The notes beneath the pieces were generated by a model. It saw nothing but the letters and a program-made list of their open reading frames with translations. It ran no database searches and was not told the origin of the DNA. A stretch of 64,000 nucleotides of DNA. It comes from Stomorhina lunata. Taxonomy: Eukaryota > Arthropoda > Insecta > Diptera > Rhiniidae. The position numbers and the translations under genes were made by a program. Shown here piece after piece: positions 12,552 to 27,200 of this stretch (position 1 is its first letter; every line of letters begins with the position of its first letter). The DNA lies in the NCBI GenBank assembly GCA_933228675.1, contig OW121740.1, forward strand, positions 129,983,799 to 130,047,798, written 5' to 3'.

Positions 12552-13017
12552 AATGTTTCTGGCGGAATGTCATTATGATAGCGCAGTGATGACATCATGC
12601 GCGGACTCACAACCTTTTTTTAAAAAAACGAAACCAGAATTTGAATACAAATAGCATCATGATTTGTTCTCATCTGCTCTGATCCAAAAGTTGACCGTAA
12701 TAATACGTTTTGCCTTTGTTAAAAAATAAGTTTTGTGTAAACGTAAATCGACAACATTAGACATTAGCTCCCATATGAGACCAACTGTCTGAATACACTT
12801 AAGTGTGCCGAGAAAATGTTCGTGTACTGGCAAAATTAAACATATCCATATTTGACCCTAAAAGTATATGAGCAAAAATCAAACAGTTTTAATTCCTTTG
12901 AAACCGACTTTCAACTTGAATAATTTTTGTACTCTTATTAATTCGGAAAATCGAATTACAGATTTTGAACTCCCAAGACTTCAGGTATACTCTAAGCGTA
13001 ATTGGCATGCAAATTTA

Positions 13018-13642
13018 AACAAGTAAGAAAGTGCTATAACCGGTCAAGCCCGACCATACGATAACCTTCACCACTAAGGTCAAAGGTCTTCTTTTTCCTG
13101 TATAAATACAAATATTTGGTAAATTTTGCCATCTTAGAAAAATTTTCTAAAAACTTATATATTTTAAATGTTTCCATCATTTGGACTTATATGAGAGCTA
13201 GGGTCAAATGTGGACCGATTATCTCGAAATTTGGCAAATTGATTACAGTTTTTACAAAAATTATGTATGCAAAAAAAAACTCAAAATTGTCATTATCTTC
13301 AGATTTATGAGCGTTTTTAGAGATTTTTGTCTTTTGTTTCACAGAAGAGTTTGTATGGGAGCTATGGTCAAATGTGGACCGATTTCAACAGTCATTTTGG
13401 TTTACATGAGCAGTATTTGGTTTAAATTTCATAAAAAAATATTGATATTTGTGGCCAAAATACCAATTCCTGGAAGTGGGACCTATGGGAGGTACCATAA
13501 ATAATGAACCGATTTTGACGAATTTCAATAGCCATGGTCTACATGGGGGTCCAGCCAGCCAGCTGTCCAGATGGACAGACGGACGGACTGACATCGCTAA
13601 ATCGACTCAGAAAGTGATTCTAAGCCTATTGGTATACTAAAA
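13018..13642 (+). repeat. Dispersed repeat, family A copy
   Basis: It begins AACAAGTAAGAAAGTGCTAT and a palindromic GGTCAAGCCCGACC stretch, then carries the motif GGGAGCTATGGTCAAATG followed by TGGACCGATT. It ends with GACGGACGGACTGACATCGC, then AAATCGACTCAGAAAGTGATT, and TTGGTATACTAAA. Related copies lie at 25.2, 39.4-40.1, 48.9-51.0 and 56.3-57.1 kb. No protein is encoded; translations of the GGGAGCTATGG motif give only repeated short peptides. Confidence 0.75.
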
Positions 13643-13916
13643 TATTTATATATGGAAAAAAATCAATTGAAGCATTCACGTTTTTTTTTTTTTTCATATA
13701 TCGTCTTCTTCTTCATTCGTTTCAACATTTCGACCCAAGTCGTTGTTCTACGAAATATACACCACACACATTTTACACTTCTAATACTACTTAATGGCTG
13801 ACAAAATTTGAAGCACGTTTTCGCCACTTTTTAATTTTTTTCTCCCGCCTCAAGAAATTCTAGAAAAATGAACAAGGATTGGCAAATCTTTCAGTTTCAC
13901 AACGTTTGATATATAT

Positions 13917-13918
<2 letters not shown>

Positions 13919-13974
<56 letters not shown>

Positions 13975-13992
13975 CTTATATATATATATATC
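13919..13992. repeat. (TA)n microsatellite
   Basis: A nearly pure TA run, interrupted once or twice by TCTTATA. The open frame of Ile-Tyr repeats read from it is an artefact. Confidence 0.95.
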
Positions 13993-14332
13993 TTGTGCTT
14001 CATATAGGTATAACATACGACGAAAACTTGAACGTAAATTTTTAAATTTTTCAAAATACCGCGTAAACCGAGTTTTTTGGCATTGAACACCTAAAAGCAA
14101 AAGCGCACCAAAAAATATTTTTTTGCTAAAATTTTATGAAGTTTTTGAAAATCGTGCAAAAAAGTGCATATGGCTTTTATTTAATGGTTTTAGATAGCAA
14201 ACTGAGACAAAATCACATAAGGCATGAAAACGATGACATTTATAACTGATTTGCATCAAAACTTTGTCGAACATTTCTTTATTAGCTGAGAATCCGAAGG
14301 TTTTATCTAAAAACATTTCACTGAAGCACATC

Positions 14333-14472
14333 ACGAATTTACCACCGTTCCCACGGCAGTCGGTTCTTCGTAACGGAACGACTCGGAATTCTTAGGATTC
14401 CGACCAAAGACTGTCACTTCTGCGGTATTACCAAGAATATCGCAGTTACAACAACAACAACGAATTTACCAC
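14333..14472 (+). mobile_element. Short retroelement with perfect 13-bp target duplication
   Basis: The 13-mer ACGAATTTACCAC occurs at 14333-14345 and again at 14460-14472. Between them is a 114-bp body that is richer in GC than its surroundings and ends in an (ACA)n/(CAA)n tail, as many non-LTR and SINE elements do. A related stretch (GTAACTGCGATATTATTAGG) lies inverted near 21990. It is either a SINE or a strongly 5'-truncated LINE. Confidence 0.75.
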
Positions 14473-17400
14473 AAAATTGATCTGGAATGGTCTTAAAACT
14501 ATTCTTTAATCAAGCTTTACCTTAGATCTGAAGCGCACCAATATATTAAAAGGATTAACGATTTTATGGACCAAATAAGAATATTATGTCTTATAAAGAT
14601 ATGTATCTATTAAAACTTATATTTAAATAAAAAATTCTTTTACATTAAGTTAAGGCAGCAGAATTTTACTAAGACTCACATTTTGTCAAATTTCGCGAAA
14701 ATCGCGGTTAAAAAAATAAAAAAATATTGTTTTTGTTCACTTGCATAATTGCATAATTTCTTCGTGTTAGGGCATATATTAGTAATTTATATATGCCATG
14801 ATAATAATAATACCATGAAATGACAGAACACCTGAAAATATATAAGTGTCAAAATCAACATAAAACTAATAAAGATAAAATGGTTTTTAAATTAATTTTA
14901 CTATTTTTTATTTTAACATTTTACATCCACTGAGACCTTAATAGAACACCAAAAAAATTTAATGTGCGATCGAATATTTTTTTGTTTTTTTTTTTTAACT
15001 CCGAAAATTAAAACTATTTGATTTTTGCACATATGCTTTATTATGTTCGAGTTTTACGGTCTATAATACTTTCTTAAGTATTTTTTCCTCTATGCAATAT
15101 TTTGTAATTGCTTTAGGGATTTCCCAGAATATTTTAATCAATTTTTAAGCGAACCAAAATTCTAAGAAACAACTGCAGTCCTTTTCAAACTAAAAATTCT
15201 TTGGCTTTTCCCTCTTTATTAAAACATGCATCCATTTATAAGAATTTCAAAAAGTCGTTATAATTCCCAATAGATTGATGGATGACACATTAAGATCAAA
15301 TTTCTCAAGTCATGCATTTAAAACCAGTTTGATTTATTTAATTTTTTTTTCTTACATTCAAGATAATTCAATTTATGTTAAACAAAAAATTAAAGCGAAA
15401 AATAAAAATTAAATACGTGTTATAATAAGCTTTAATAATTGTTTATAAAGGCGATAAGAAATATAAATTATATGACAAGCTTTATACTTTTTTGATCTCA
15501 ACTTAATAAATTACACAGATCGACAAATTTGAAAAGAGTTCTATAGGCCGAATAGCAACTTATTAAGCGCTGCCTTAAAACGAGTTCCTATTTTTCAAAA
15601 ACATTTATATCATCGATTTTATTGAAATTTTTATCAAGAATTAAAATTCTTAATGTACCCAAAACCTAAATTCTTGTAAAACAGTGTTAATAAAGTGTAT
15701 AAATTACACTTAATCAAAACAATTTGTTTAAAATATTGTTAATATTAATAACAAATAAATGGAGTGAATTAAAGTGAACTGATGAAAATTTTTTTTTAAG
15801 AAAAGCCAACTGATTGAAATATCAACTGAAAATTTAAATAAATTGTAAACTAATTGCACTTTGAGACACTGGAGAGTGCGCCAGACAATTTACAATCAAT
15901 TGAGTTTTGATTTGCAAATACTTCAGTTTGCATTTGCGCATAAGGAAATAACAATTTAGAGAATTTAGCGTTAGAGTTAAATTCGATGTTTTAATACTTT
16001 TTTCGAAACATTTATAGTAAATTAAAAAAATTAGATAGATATTGGGTTAAAGATAAGAGTACGAAGTCTATGGCTCGGTAGGGAAACCAAGACTGCAGAA
16101 CGCTTACTGTCGTAAGTTCGCTAAATTGTTTCTGTGGACCAGTTGGTCTGCGCGGACCTTAATAAAAACTGCTTGATAAGCAATTTACAGGGTGATATAT
16201 TGGTCAATATCCTCCTGACTGAGGAGAGCACCGAGTTTTGCTAGATTATCCGCAATAGTTTAACTGGTACATTGTAACTATATACAAAAAGTTATTCGAG
16301 TTTCTTAATGTAGCAAAACTCATCAGCCAACCTGTTTGGCGCATATGGTTTCATCTCCCGATTCTGCAGGTTAAGATTTATGTAAAGATTATTTTTAGCT
16401 GTATGTAATCTCCTACATTTTAGGAGATACATTTACGAAAATTTAGTAAATTCAGAATTTTTATATGTTGACCGATTGCGCATGTGAATTTACTTTTAAA
16501 CCAATCAGCTTTAACCTTATCAAATTATAAATATTCTCTTATTTTCTAATTTCCCCCACTGTGCGTTGTAGCTCATTATTAGAACCATTACGGTCGACTT
16601 TTAATTATAAATAATTTTTTATTGATTAAATTTAACAAAAAGTTAAACAGTCTTTTGAAGTGCAGGTTAAAAATATTTGAATCACGTTTCATGTTTTAGC
16701 TCAACGAAACAAGCTATTTTAGTAAACGTGATTGCGTTTAAATGACGTTTTATTTCAAGCGTATTTTTCAGTTGTTATAGCTGCAGTAATTATTCCAATA
16801 ATAGTATTAAATATATACCAATAATAGTATTAATATTTAAATGTATAGTCAACAAACAATTGTTATTTAAAAAAAAAAACTGAAAGATTGGTGTCAGCAA
16901 AAAATAAATAAAATTAAATTGTAACAAGCATGAAGTTACTACAGTTGGCCAAGTACGTTTATATGATACCTTAAAAATGGACTGTTTTTTTTCGCAAATT
17001 TAAAAATTTTGTGAATGCTTGGAAAAATATATTTCGAATGTTGAAAATTTTGTCATAAAATTTATATTTAAAAGATATTTTTTTTTACTTTTTGAGTTAT
17101 TTTCGGTGTTCCGTCCATAGACAACCACATAGACTGCGATCATATGTTCTACTAAGCAACAAAAAAATAGAAAAAATAGTAAAAAAAATGTATGACATTT
17201 CTTTTATGAAGATGACGTCTCTTAAATGTAGCTTGACGTCTCTAAAATGTATTTTGACAGTTCGTCCTCAGTCTAGCAAAATCAGACCCTAATTATGAAC
17301 GTCACATAAAAAATATTTTATAATGTTTTTGAAAAAACAATAATTATTTTCAGATTTACAAGAGTTTTGGATTTTTTGAAAGTTAAATATGGCAGATCGA

Positions 17401-18139
17401 TATGCGAAATATCCGAATTTAAACCAATTTCAGAATGTACGATCATGGTACATAGCAACAGATTAAACGTCTACAATATAAAAAGTTAGAGCCAGACGAA
17501 CTTTATATCGACTAAAGATGGATGTCAAACCAAATACTTCACCTACAGTGGTGTAGGGTATAAAAGCAAAAGAAGAGGAACCAATCAATTTACATAGTTA
17601 TTTAGTTTCTTTTACAACTTAGTAGTACTTGTGCCAGCAAGTACTTAGATATATTGACGAGCAGTCGTCTACACATTGGCCGGGGTCAGTAACATGAAAT
17701 TCAATTAACATTTACTTTGTGAAATAAAAAGAAACTACAAATATTATATTTACATACAAACAGAAATTTAGAAGAGCTCAAGAAACAATATCTGTAATAA
17801 GCTGGTAATATGAAATTATTTGAAATTTACTATGATTTAAAAATTTCCAATTATTTGGAATAGTTCCAGATTTAAATCGACTTTACAAGAAACTTTAATT
17901 TGTTTGATTATGTTTGTTTTTCCTGGAAATGTAAATTTAATCAAAATTGTGTTAAATAAAACTTAAGTGATTTTGTGGGGAATTACATTTGAATAAAATT
18001 GATACTCTATATACTTTAAGGGGTGTTCCGAATAAAAATTGTTGTTATACGGAAATTTTTTGAAATATTATAGGTACAAGTTCATCTGATATTAAAATTT
18101 TAACATATCCTTCGGCATTTAAAAACTTATCGACTTATT
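14473..18139. other. Intergenic, no gene seen
   Basis: Uniformly AT-rich sequence with only short, unconvincing open frames (for example 17092-17292). There is a GTGTAGGGTATAAAAGC motif near 17550 that resembles the ends of dispersed repeats elsewhere in the window rather than a gene promoter. Confidence 0.45.
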
Positions 18140-18835
18140 TCGGAAGTCTTTTTTTTCTTCTGTTATCTATGGCTCTATTGCGAGATGTAAGGCATACGTC
18201 ATTCCAAGAATAGCTTGCTGCTTGCAGCTCCGCATCAATTGACATTCTCCACATTCAAAGGTAATTAAAAGTACCTACACATCCAATAACCTCGTAATCC
18301 ACATTGATGTGTGTTGACGGATTTGCACCATAGCTCCAGGCTTAATCTTTGTCTTGGAAATATTGATTTCCAGTCCAGTTGCCCAAGAATCAACAGTGAT
18401 AGCTTTAGTATTTTCTTGTAGGTATCCTAAGGTTTGGCTTAGAATACATAAGTCATCAGCATATTCCAAGTCCTCGAGTTGTTTAAAGGGTGTCCATTGG
18501 ATACCGCGTCTACCATTCAGAGCCGTGGTCATTATGTTGTCGATGACGTGGATAAAAAGTATAGGTGACAAGATACATCCTTGCGTTACTCCAGTGGTGA
18601 CTTCGAACAGATCTGACAATTTATCCATGTATAGGATTCGACATTTAAAATCCCCGTACATTGCCCGAATTAAGTTCAGAATTTTCGTTGGTAAACCGGT
18701 GTTCGGAATACTCAGGGGTGTCATAGAAACCAATTTTATTGGTATTGGTTTTGAAAACGACAAAAAAATTAAATTGGTGTCATGAATTCCAATATTAATG
18801 TTCAAGCTACATTTTCTATTGGTTTTATGTGTCAC
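18140..18835 (-). mobile_element. Non-LTR retrotransposon (LINE) reverse-transcriptase fragment
   Basis: The minus strand encodes a run with the RT signatures GVTQGCILSPILF and LEYADDLCILS, and GRRGIQWTPFKQLEDL between them, followed by the palm-domain continuation GLEINISKTK. It is cut off at both ends; only about 150 codons of RT remain. The segment 18140-18250, just downstream on the same strand, matches 29610-29700, which belongs to a LINE C-terminal region. Both are therefore likely pieces of one family. This is dead retroelement DNA. Confidence 0.85.
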
Positions 18836-18839
18836 AGAA

Positions 18840-21261
18840 AATAATATTATTGGTTTAGTATTGGAAATAAACCAAGCATCTTACAGTTAACAGATTTCAT
18901 TTCAAAATTGGTATATCAATTTAAAACAAAGGCGTTACTGGCCAACTGGTTCCTTTTTCGATTTAAAGATCCACTAAGAACAGATTTTTGAAAATTTGGA
19001 CCTGTGGGGGATAAAAAAGGGAAAATTCAATAACGCTATAATTCCCAAACTAAAAACAATAGAACCAAAATTGAAATCGAGTTTAGATCAGTTACAAAAA
19101 TAATAAAAAATACAACAATAAATAAATAAATAACAGTAGATGTGGTAAGTACTTTTTGAAAAAAGGGGAGAAAAAGAGAAAAAATATTTTTGGTACTTTT
19201 TAGCTTTTACTTTCAAATAAAAAGAGATGGGTGAAAAGTTAACATAGCATTTTTTATCATGTAATAAGATTAAAACAAGTTTTGGTATTTTTTGTCTTTG
19301 GAATCAATGAACCATATCGACAAACATAAAAAATATTAAAAATGGGGAAAATTGTAAGGCTAGAATATTCTTTGTGTGGAGGTACTGGCGAAGCAAATGC
19401 ATATCAACATATTTGTTTGCAATTTAATGAATAATGCCTCGTTTATTAGCAACATATAAATCGTATTCGCGAAGTTTTTTTTGCTGAGTTATCTCGAACT
19501 ACTAAGTCATCTCGAACTGCTGAATCATCTAGACCGGTTGAGTAATCTCGAACGTCATCTCAAACGACTGAACATCCTAAACTGCTGAGTAATTTTGCTA
19601 AGAGGTCTACAGTAATCCATAGCAGATGTTAAATTCAGGAAGATACAATCCAAACCATTAGCCCCTTTACATCGGAATCATATTAAGTAGTTCAGATTAT
19701 TCTTCAGCTTTAACATTGCAGCGAGTAGCTAATGAATAGAATTGCATTAGTTTTTCATAAAAAGAACCTACTCCAAACATTCGAAAAACATTGTTAAATT
19801 TGATATTTACAAATTTCGTACTTTCGATTTCGATTGATAAAATGGAAGGAAATATATTAAATGTGGTATGTATTGTGATTTATTATAAAGCACAAAATAC
19901 GTACTATCAAATTTTATCAGCATTTTACGTAATTTCAAAGGAAAGTTCGAATAAAAATGATTAAGATTTTAATGGTAACAAACAAAACCTGATTCCCTTA
20001 AAATTTTGTAACTTCCAAACTGTAGAAAAATCAAAATGCCAATCATTTAAATATTTATGTATAAACAAATTAAATTATTTATAAACTCAAGCAATAGATT
20101 TACAGGTATTGGCAAACATTTCTTATTTCTGTTAACATCTAATTTATAATCAAACAAAAATTTCGTATTTCAGGGGTTAATGACATAATTTATGTAAATA
20201 AAAAAAATCACGAAATTAAAATAATTTTAAAGAATTTCACTTTTTTCACACAATGTTTTAATACCCTACACAAGTGCTGTTAACGGCATTATAAGTTTGT
20301 GCTGTTGTATGTATCACATCGAATTTTTTATTTTTTTTTTTTTTTTTTGAACTAAATTAACAAAAAAAATCCAATCTATAATATGTTTACCCTAGCTCTG
20401 ATAAATAAGTCAGCTTCACTTGGGACCTCCATACGGCCTCTTTGTGGTACCTGCAAGTGACAGAGATTATCAATACAAATATATCTATATTTTATTATTT
20501 CGCCCCTCCCCATTCTTGTAAACCTCTAGAAGACCATGTTTGGATGTATTTGGATCTCCGGAGCTGTTTACAGGAAAAGTAGGTATGCAAAGGTCAGCTT
20601 TTCAGACCATCAGACAAGAACACATTACAAAAGTAAAGATTTTGTGTTTCTTAGCATTATTTCAGTTGTGTAGGGTATCATATGACCGTGATTGATCTAC
20701 TTAAGTATTTTTTTCTTGTTTTTAAGATAAAAAAACACGAATTATAAACATGTTAAATAAATGTTTATTTTTTTATATTGGCTTTAGATATTACCATAAA
20801 ACAATCGATTATTCTGATCGGTATTTATTCAATATTTTGCAAGTATTTGTTTATAATTTATAGTAATGACTCGTGTCTTAGAATTATACATCCATTTATT
20901 AGGAGATAACGAAAGTATCACGTACTATATAACTAGACCTAATACACCTACTATCTGTATTTGTACAATCAAGATTAGATTTCGATTTATCGAAATAAAA
21001 GAGTTTAATGATTTTGCAAATAAGCGTTAAGAGGACTTAATAAAAATCATTTCAAGGCAATATTGACCCGTCATTCAAATTTCTATTGACAATATTTATA
21101 ATGTCTTTATCAACCATTATTTTGCCTTATTTGGCGCAACTCTTAATATACATATTTGTTTATAAATTTGTTTAATTCAATTATTTTTTCTTTATTGCAT
21201 TACAGATTTTCGAATTCCTTTTCGTGACCATTTAATATCAAAAAAATAATATTAAACTTAA
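18840..21261. other. Intergenic upstream of cystinosin, no gene seen
   Basis: AT-rich sequence with poly-A/T runs (near 20330) and partial dispersed repeats (around 20260-20700, bounded by a TACCCTACACAAG-type sequence and its inverse). A splice-acceptor-like TTGCATTACAG ends at 21205, 57 bp before the cystinosin ATG, so a 5' non-coding exon could lie upstream. I could not place its partner. Confidence 0.4.
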
Positions 21262-24200
21262 ATGATGACAATATCAAGACTGATAACTCAAACTAAATTG
21301 AGTTTTATTTTAGTAACCTTATTAATTATTTGTAAGTGGTTTAAAGGGATAAAAAAGACTTATTTATAATAAATCAAATAATATTTTTAGTTCCCCAAAC
21401 ATGGGCGCAGGCGCCTCAAGGTTTATCATTTTCGACACATGATATTACAGTGGTTATAAATGACACCAAAACAGTGGATGTTTATGTAAGGTAATTTTAA
21501 TTAAAAATTTCTACTAAATTTCCCAAATATTTTCAATTTTAATCAAAAAATATATTGTTAGCGATCCATTAAAAGAAGATGTCATCGTTTTTCTAAAACC
21601 CCAACATGATAACATGATCTTAATAGATCCAACTAGATTTGATTTTAAAGCTGGCGTTGTTCGAAATCAAACTGTTACTATTACTGGATTAAAGCTGGGA
21701 CATTTAGAAGTTACAGCTGATAGTGAACCGAATGAGGAGTGGATGTAAGTATGTATATAAAAAAAATTTATGCTACATGACGATTATTTTTTTTTTTTTT
21801 TTTTGTAGTACTTACCATTCACAATTTTTGACATTTCAGTTGACTGAGGTTATTACAATACTATAATTACAGTTACTATAATTAGTAGAACAGAAAATAA
21901 TTTAGAAAGTAAACATATTATTTATATCATGGAGAAGCTTCATTTTTAGAGGCTTGATTTTTAATTTTCGGGATTGATTGTTTTTGTTGTAACTGCGATA
22001 TTATTAGGGAATTATTATTAATATCGCAGAATCTGAAGATTAAGATTTTCAAATCGTTTCAATTGCCAAGGGAACGTTTGGTATTGGTTGTTGTTATTCT
22101 AACAGCTCTAACATTTACAATTTTATAATTTTGTTTTTATGGGGGATCTGTTTGGAGACTTCTACTGGATGAGACCTCAAATCCTCAGGACTAAGTGAAG
22201 TAGGGTTGGCGGTACAGTAGGCGGTATCATGAGGACCCTGACCAAAAGCTGGGCATATGTTGGGGAAGGCACGGTCTATGCGGGACCAAAAGATATTTAA
22301 TATATTGCTCCATCCCTATCTCAGTTGAGCCAGAACGACTTTTGTTTTCCGCGGAAGGTTCTTTTCTTCTTCTGCTATGGGCTTCTTCTTCTGCCATTCA
22401 TGCGATAACCTGAGTTGGTGGCGTCTTTATGAATGTTGTTTAATGCTTCCATGTATGAGGTATGATCTAAAGGATCAAGTACATATCTTCGTATGCTATC
22501 CTCATACACACGAAGATCTTTCCTGACATGCTTTGGGGAAGATGCTAACTGTGTGATGTTAAAGTTTGAATGATTTCTTCGATGACATCCCAGAAGGAAC
22601 TGCTGAGATAGCATAATGTTGTGTTCCTTTACTGGAAGGATCTTTGTTTCCTCGTGAAGATGATGTAGTGAGGTTATTTGTAGGCAGACTGTTATAGTTC
22701 TTAGGGCTACATTTTGGCAGCATTGAATATTTCTCCACTTAGTATCACTTAGCGGCGCTGACCATACTGGAGCAGCATAATTTGCCACTGACCGACCAAT
22801 TGCTTTATAGGTAGACAGCAAGGTTTCTTTGTCCATTCCTCAAGTACTGCCGGCTAGTGCTTTAAGGAAGTTGTTTCTACATCGCAATTTATGTGCGACA
22901 GTTGTGGCTTGTGCTGAAGAAGTAAAGAGGCTGTCGAGTGTAACTCCCCGGATATTTAGGTGGTGCACTGTCAGAATTGGTCAATCTCGACGCCAAGTTG
23001 TAGGCTTACTTCTTTTGTCTAGTAAATAGGGTCGCTGAGGATTTAGTTGGTTGTATCTTCAGGTTACGTTCAGTGAAGAAATTGTGGATGATACCGAGAT
23101 AACGATTCACCTTACCTCATAGGTCTTCCATATTATGGCCGGTTGCCATTATCGTGCAGTCGTCCGCATATGATATCACTTCAACGCCGTGCTGTGTAGC
23201 TGGGAGATTAGAGAGGTAGAAGTTAAACAGGATTGGCGACAAGACTCCGCCTGAAGAACTCCCTGTTTGACTCTACGGTGTTTTGAGCGCTGGTCATTCC
23301 TAGCGATAACATATGTGAACCTACTACTATGAGTCCAAAATTAAACAGTTATCGGCTGTATGGATATTCCAAACAAAGCTCCACAAGTCATTAGTTTTGA
23401 AGCTCTTCGAAGCAAGTGGTGGCATTTTCTTCCGAAAACTAGAAATGTTTCAAACTTACCATTGGACCAACGCAGAACAGTCAATTCTAATTGTTTCAGG
23501 ATGACTTTTTTACTGCAAATTTTATTTAGAACACAACTTATACACAAATATAACTTTTCCCAACTGTTAAATTTTAGCATGTATGTATCTTAAAAAAGCA
23601 ATTATCGATGATAAATATTCATTTGTTTTCTCTTATATCAAAGCATAAAAAACAATAACAATGTTTGTTCACATTTGTTTGCAGCAAAAATTGAAACACA
23701 AATTTAAATAAAAAAGCTTGCACGAAATATAACAACACAAAAAAACAAACACTTGTTGCAAAAACAAAAATAAACAAAACTATTAAAAAAAGTGATGCCA
23801 AGTCTATTTTAATGTTAAGCAGATTAAGGTGTTGCCAGATGTTACACATTTAATTTTATTGAAAACGGTAGAATAACGTACAAGCTCCAATAGTCAAAAA
23901 TTTGCTATGAAAAGCTTCAAATTCAAATTTTTAATACAAAATTGCTATTATAAGACTTTCATAGTGTTGTAATTCCTTAATAAAAAGTTTATTTAGAAAA
24001 CTGAAGTAAATAGCAAATAAGTATGAAAGTGGTATAGTCTCAACTGTTTGATACCCTTCTCCACTGAGTTGAAGTCTGAAGAAATTGTCAATATAAATCT
24101 GAGCAAATTTTTCGACAGCGGATCTGATATGGACTCTAGAAACAAAAATAGAGCGATTATTAAGAAACTTACTTTAATAACAAGCCTAGATAGTCCGTCT

Positions 24201-27200
24201 AACTGATATCGTTAATAACAATTCTGGTGAAGGGTATAAAAATAAATTATATATCCAATTATAACATATTACGAACAGACTTGTATCTTAAAATTTGAAA
24301 ATCAATCAATCAATCAAGAAAAAGAATTTATAGAAATAATTTATAAAATTGCACATATGCTATATTGATTAACAAATGCTACCATGCTTAACTATTTGCA
24401 ACAGATTTTGAACTAGGCTTACAATAATAATAATAATAATATAAATAATACTAATTTATAATATTTATTTTTGAATTCCAGCGTAAAAGACATATTTTTG
24501 CGCATAGCAATTGCCAATTCTGAAGTTATCATATATATTTCCCTGGTATTTGGTTGGTTATACTTCGCAGCCTGGTCTTTATCATTCTATCCCCAAATAT
24601 GGACTAATTTTCAACGAAAATCTGTAGTCGGCTTAAATTTTGATTTTATATTCTTAAATTTATTGGGCTTCACCCTCTATTCGATATTCAATTGTGGTCT
24701 ATATTGGGTACCCGAAATTCAAGCTGAATATGCTAATCGTTATCCTCGTGGACTTAATCCTGTTTTCTTAAATGATGTTGTATTTTCGTTGCATGCCATG
24801 TTTGCTACCCTAATAACGATATATCAATGTTTATCTTATGAAGTGAGATTTATTGAAATATTTTAAGTGTATTATTTTTTAAATAATTATTTTTTTCCTT
24901 TTTTTTTCTTACAAGCGTTCTGGACAATCTGTATCTAAAATTGGTGGTGGCCTTATAGGTATATTTATTTTGTTTGTGATAATTTCTGCTGGTTTGGCAG
25001 GTGGTAATGTTATACATTGGTTGGACTTTTTGTATTATTGCAGTTATGTTAAATTGGCTATATCAATAATAAAATATGTGCCACAGGTATGTTATGTATA
25101 TCAGTTGAATTTACAATTTTTTTGGTAATTGGGGAGCAAAAATGGCGTTTAATTAAAAATGTGAAATTTATAAAATTTGCTATAGAAAAAACAAATAAGA
25201 AAGTGCTATAGTTGGTCCCGACCATACGATTCCCTTCACCGCTAAGGTCAAAGGTGTTCTTCTTCCTGTATAAAGACAAATATATGATAAATTTTGCCAT
25301 CATTCAAACATTTTCTCAAAACTTAGATATTTAAGCTGTTTCCGTCATTTGGGCTTATATGAGAGCTAGGGTCAAATGTGGACCGATTACCTCGAAATTT
25401 ACCAAATTGTTACAAAAATTATGTATGCAAAAAATAAACTTAAAATTCTCATTATCTTCAGATTTACTAAACGCTCGCAATTGTGCTGACGTTTGTAACG
25501 CATAAAAATATTGGTCTGAGACCCTTTTAGTATACCAATCGACTTATAATCACTCCCTGAGTTGTATTAATGATGTCCGTCCAGCTGCCTGGCCCTTAGC
25601 CGGAAATGACAAAAATCTTGAAATTTTGAAAAAATATACTCATAGTATATGTATGTCTCTAAGACTTAAGGAAAACTTGTTTAATTGTTGGTCCATATTT
25701 GACCTTAGCAGTGAAGGGTATGACATAGTCGGGCTTGACCGACTATAGCTTTTCTTACTTGTTTATATTTCTAACGGTTAAAACTGTAATACCAAAAGTA
25801 ATGCCAAGTTACAAAAAAAAAACGGTTAATGTTGCCATATCGTTGCTATCTAATTTAAAGGGAATTTCAGCTACCAATTTTAGTAATTTAAGAAAATTAG
25901 ATAATTAATCAAATCCTTTTAATTTCCAATTGTAGGCTTTAATGAATTATCGCCGTAAAAGTACGGTAGGATGGAGTATTGGTAATATTTTGCTAGATTT
26001 TACTGGCGGGAGCTTAAGTATGTTACAAATGATACTTAATGCTTATAATTATGGTAAATAAATGAATGATTGTGTGTTCTACATCACCATAAAATTTCAA
26101 ATAATTTTTAAAATTTTTGCAGATGATTGGATATCAATATTTGGTGATCCTACTAAATTCGGTTTGGGTCTATTTTCGGTATTATTCGATGTATTCTTTA
26201 TGTTGCAGCATTATGTGTTTTATAGGTATGTATTTTTGAAAATTGTTTTAATGTTTTTATAAATGTTTATCTACTTTACTATGGTGGGCTTGTTGTATTG
26301 TTTGAAATCATTGATCAAATATTAGTATTAATATATTAATATCATTTTTATATTTCATTTAGCGATTTTTATTGCAATTGTGGTACTTATAAATTGGGAG
26401 CAAAAATTGAGATTTATTAAAATCAAATCACAAATTTTAAAATTTACATGTATAAATTAAATCATTTAAGTAAACATATATTTTTTTTATATATAATCAT
26501 TATTTTAAAATACTCGTATCATAAAAAAATTCTTTTAACAATTTTCATAACTTTTTAACAACTTCATAAAATTTTCTTATGCTTTAAAATTTCTATCTGT
26601 GATTTTTTTCTTTAATTTTTATCTATTTTCATTTAACACTGACTTTTGCTATTTTATTCAAATTTTATTTTACTTTTACACCTATAAAATTTTATTTTAA
26701 AAGCCACTTTCACAATGCGAAATTCTAGCCTTTTAAAATTTTAATTTAAATTTTGCTTAGAAATTTCAAAAATTTTAAAACTTTTAATCAAGTTTAAATA
26801 AAGCTATTAACCCCTTAAGTGGAAATGGCGATTGTAAAAATTTCCTATAAATACCAAAATTTTCAAATAAATTCCTATAAATAGCAAATTTTTGAAAAAT
26901 TTCCTATAAATAGCTAATTTTCGAAAAAATTTCTATAAATAGCAAATTTTTGAAAAAATTCCTATAAATAGCAATCGAAAAACTTCCTATAGATGACTAA
27001 TTTTCGAACCATTTCCTACAAATAGCCAATTTTCGAAAAATTTTCTATAAATAGTAAATTTTTTAAAATTTTCCTCTTAATAGCAAATTTTCAAAAAAAT
27101 TCCTATAAATAGCAAATTTTCGAAAAAATTTCCTATAAATAGCAAATTTTCAAAAAATTTTCTATAAATAGCAAATTTTCGAAAAATTTCCTATAAATAG

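Noticed and set aside
26363..26421. Acceptor TTTCATTTAG followed by about 19 codons in the cystinosin phase
   Set aside because: Very short, and the GGGAGCAAAAATTGAGATTT part resembles intron 5 sequence near 25130, so it looks like intronic repeat.
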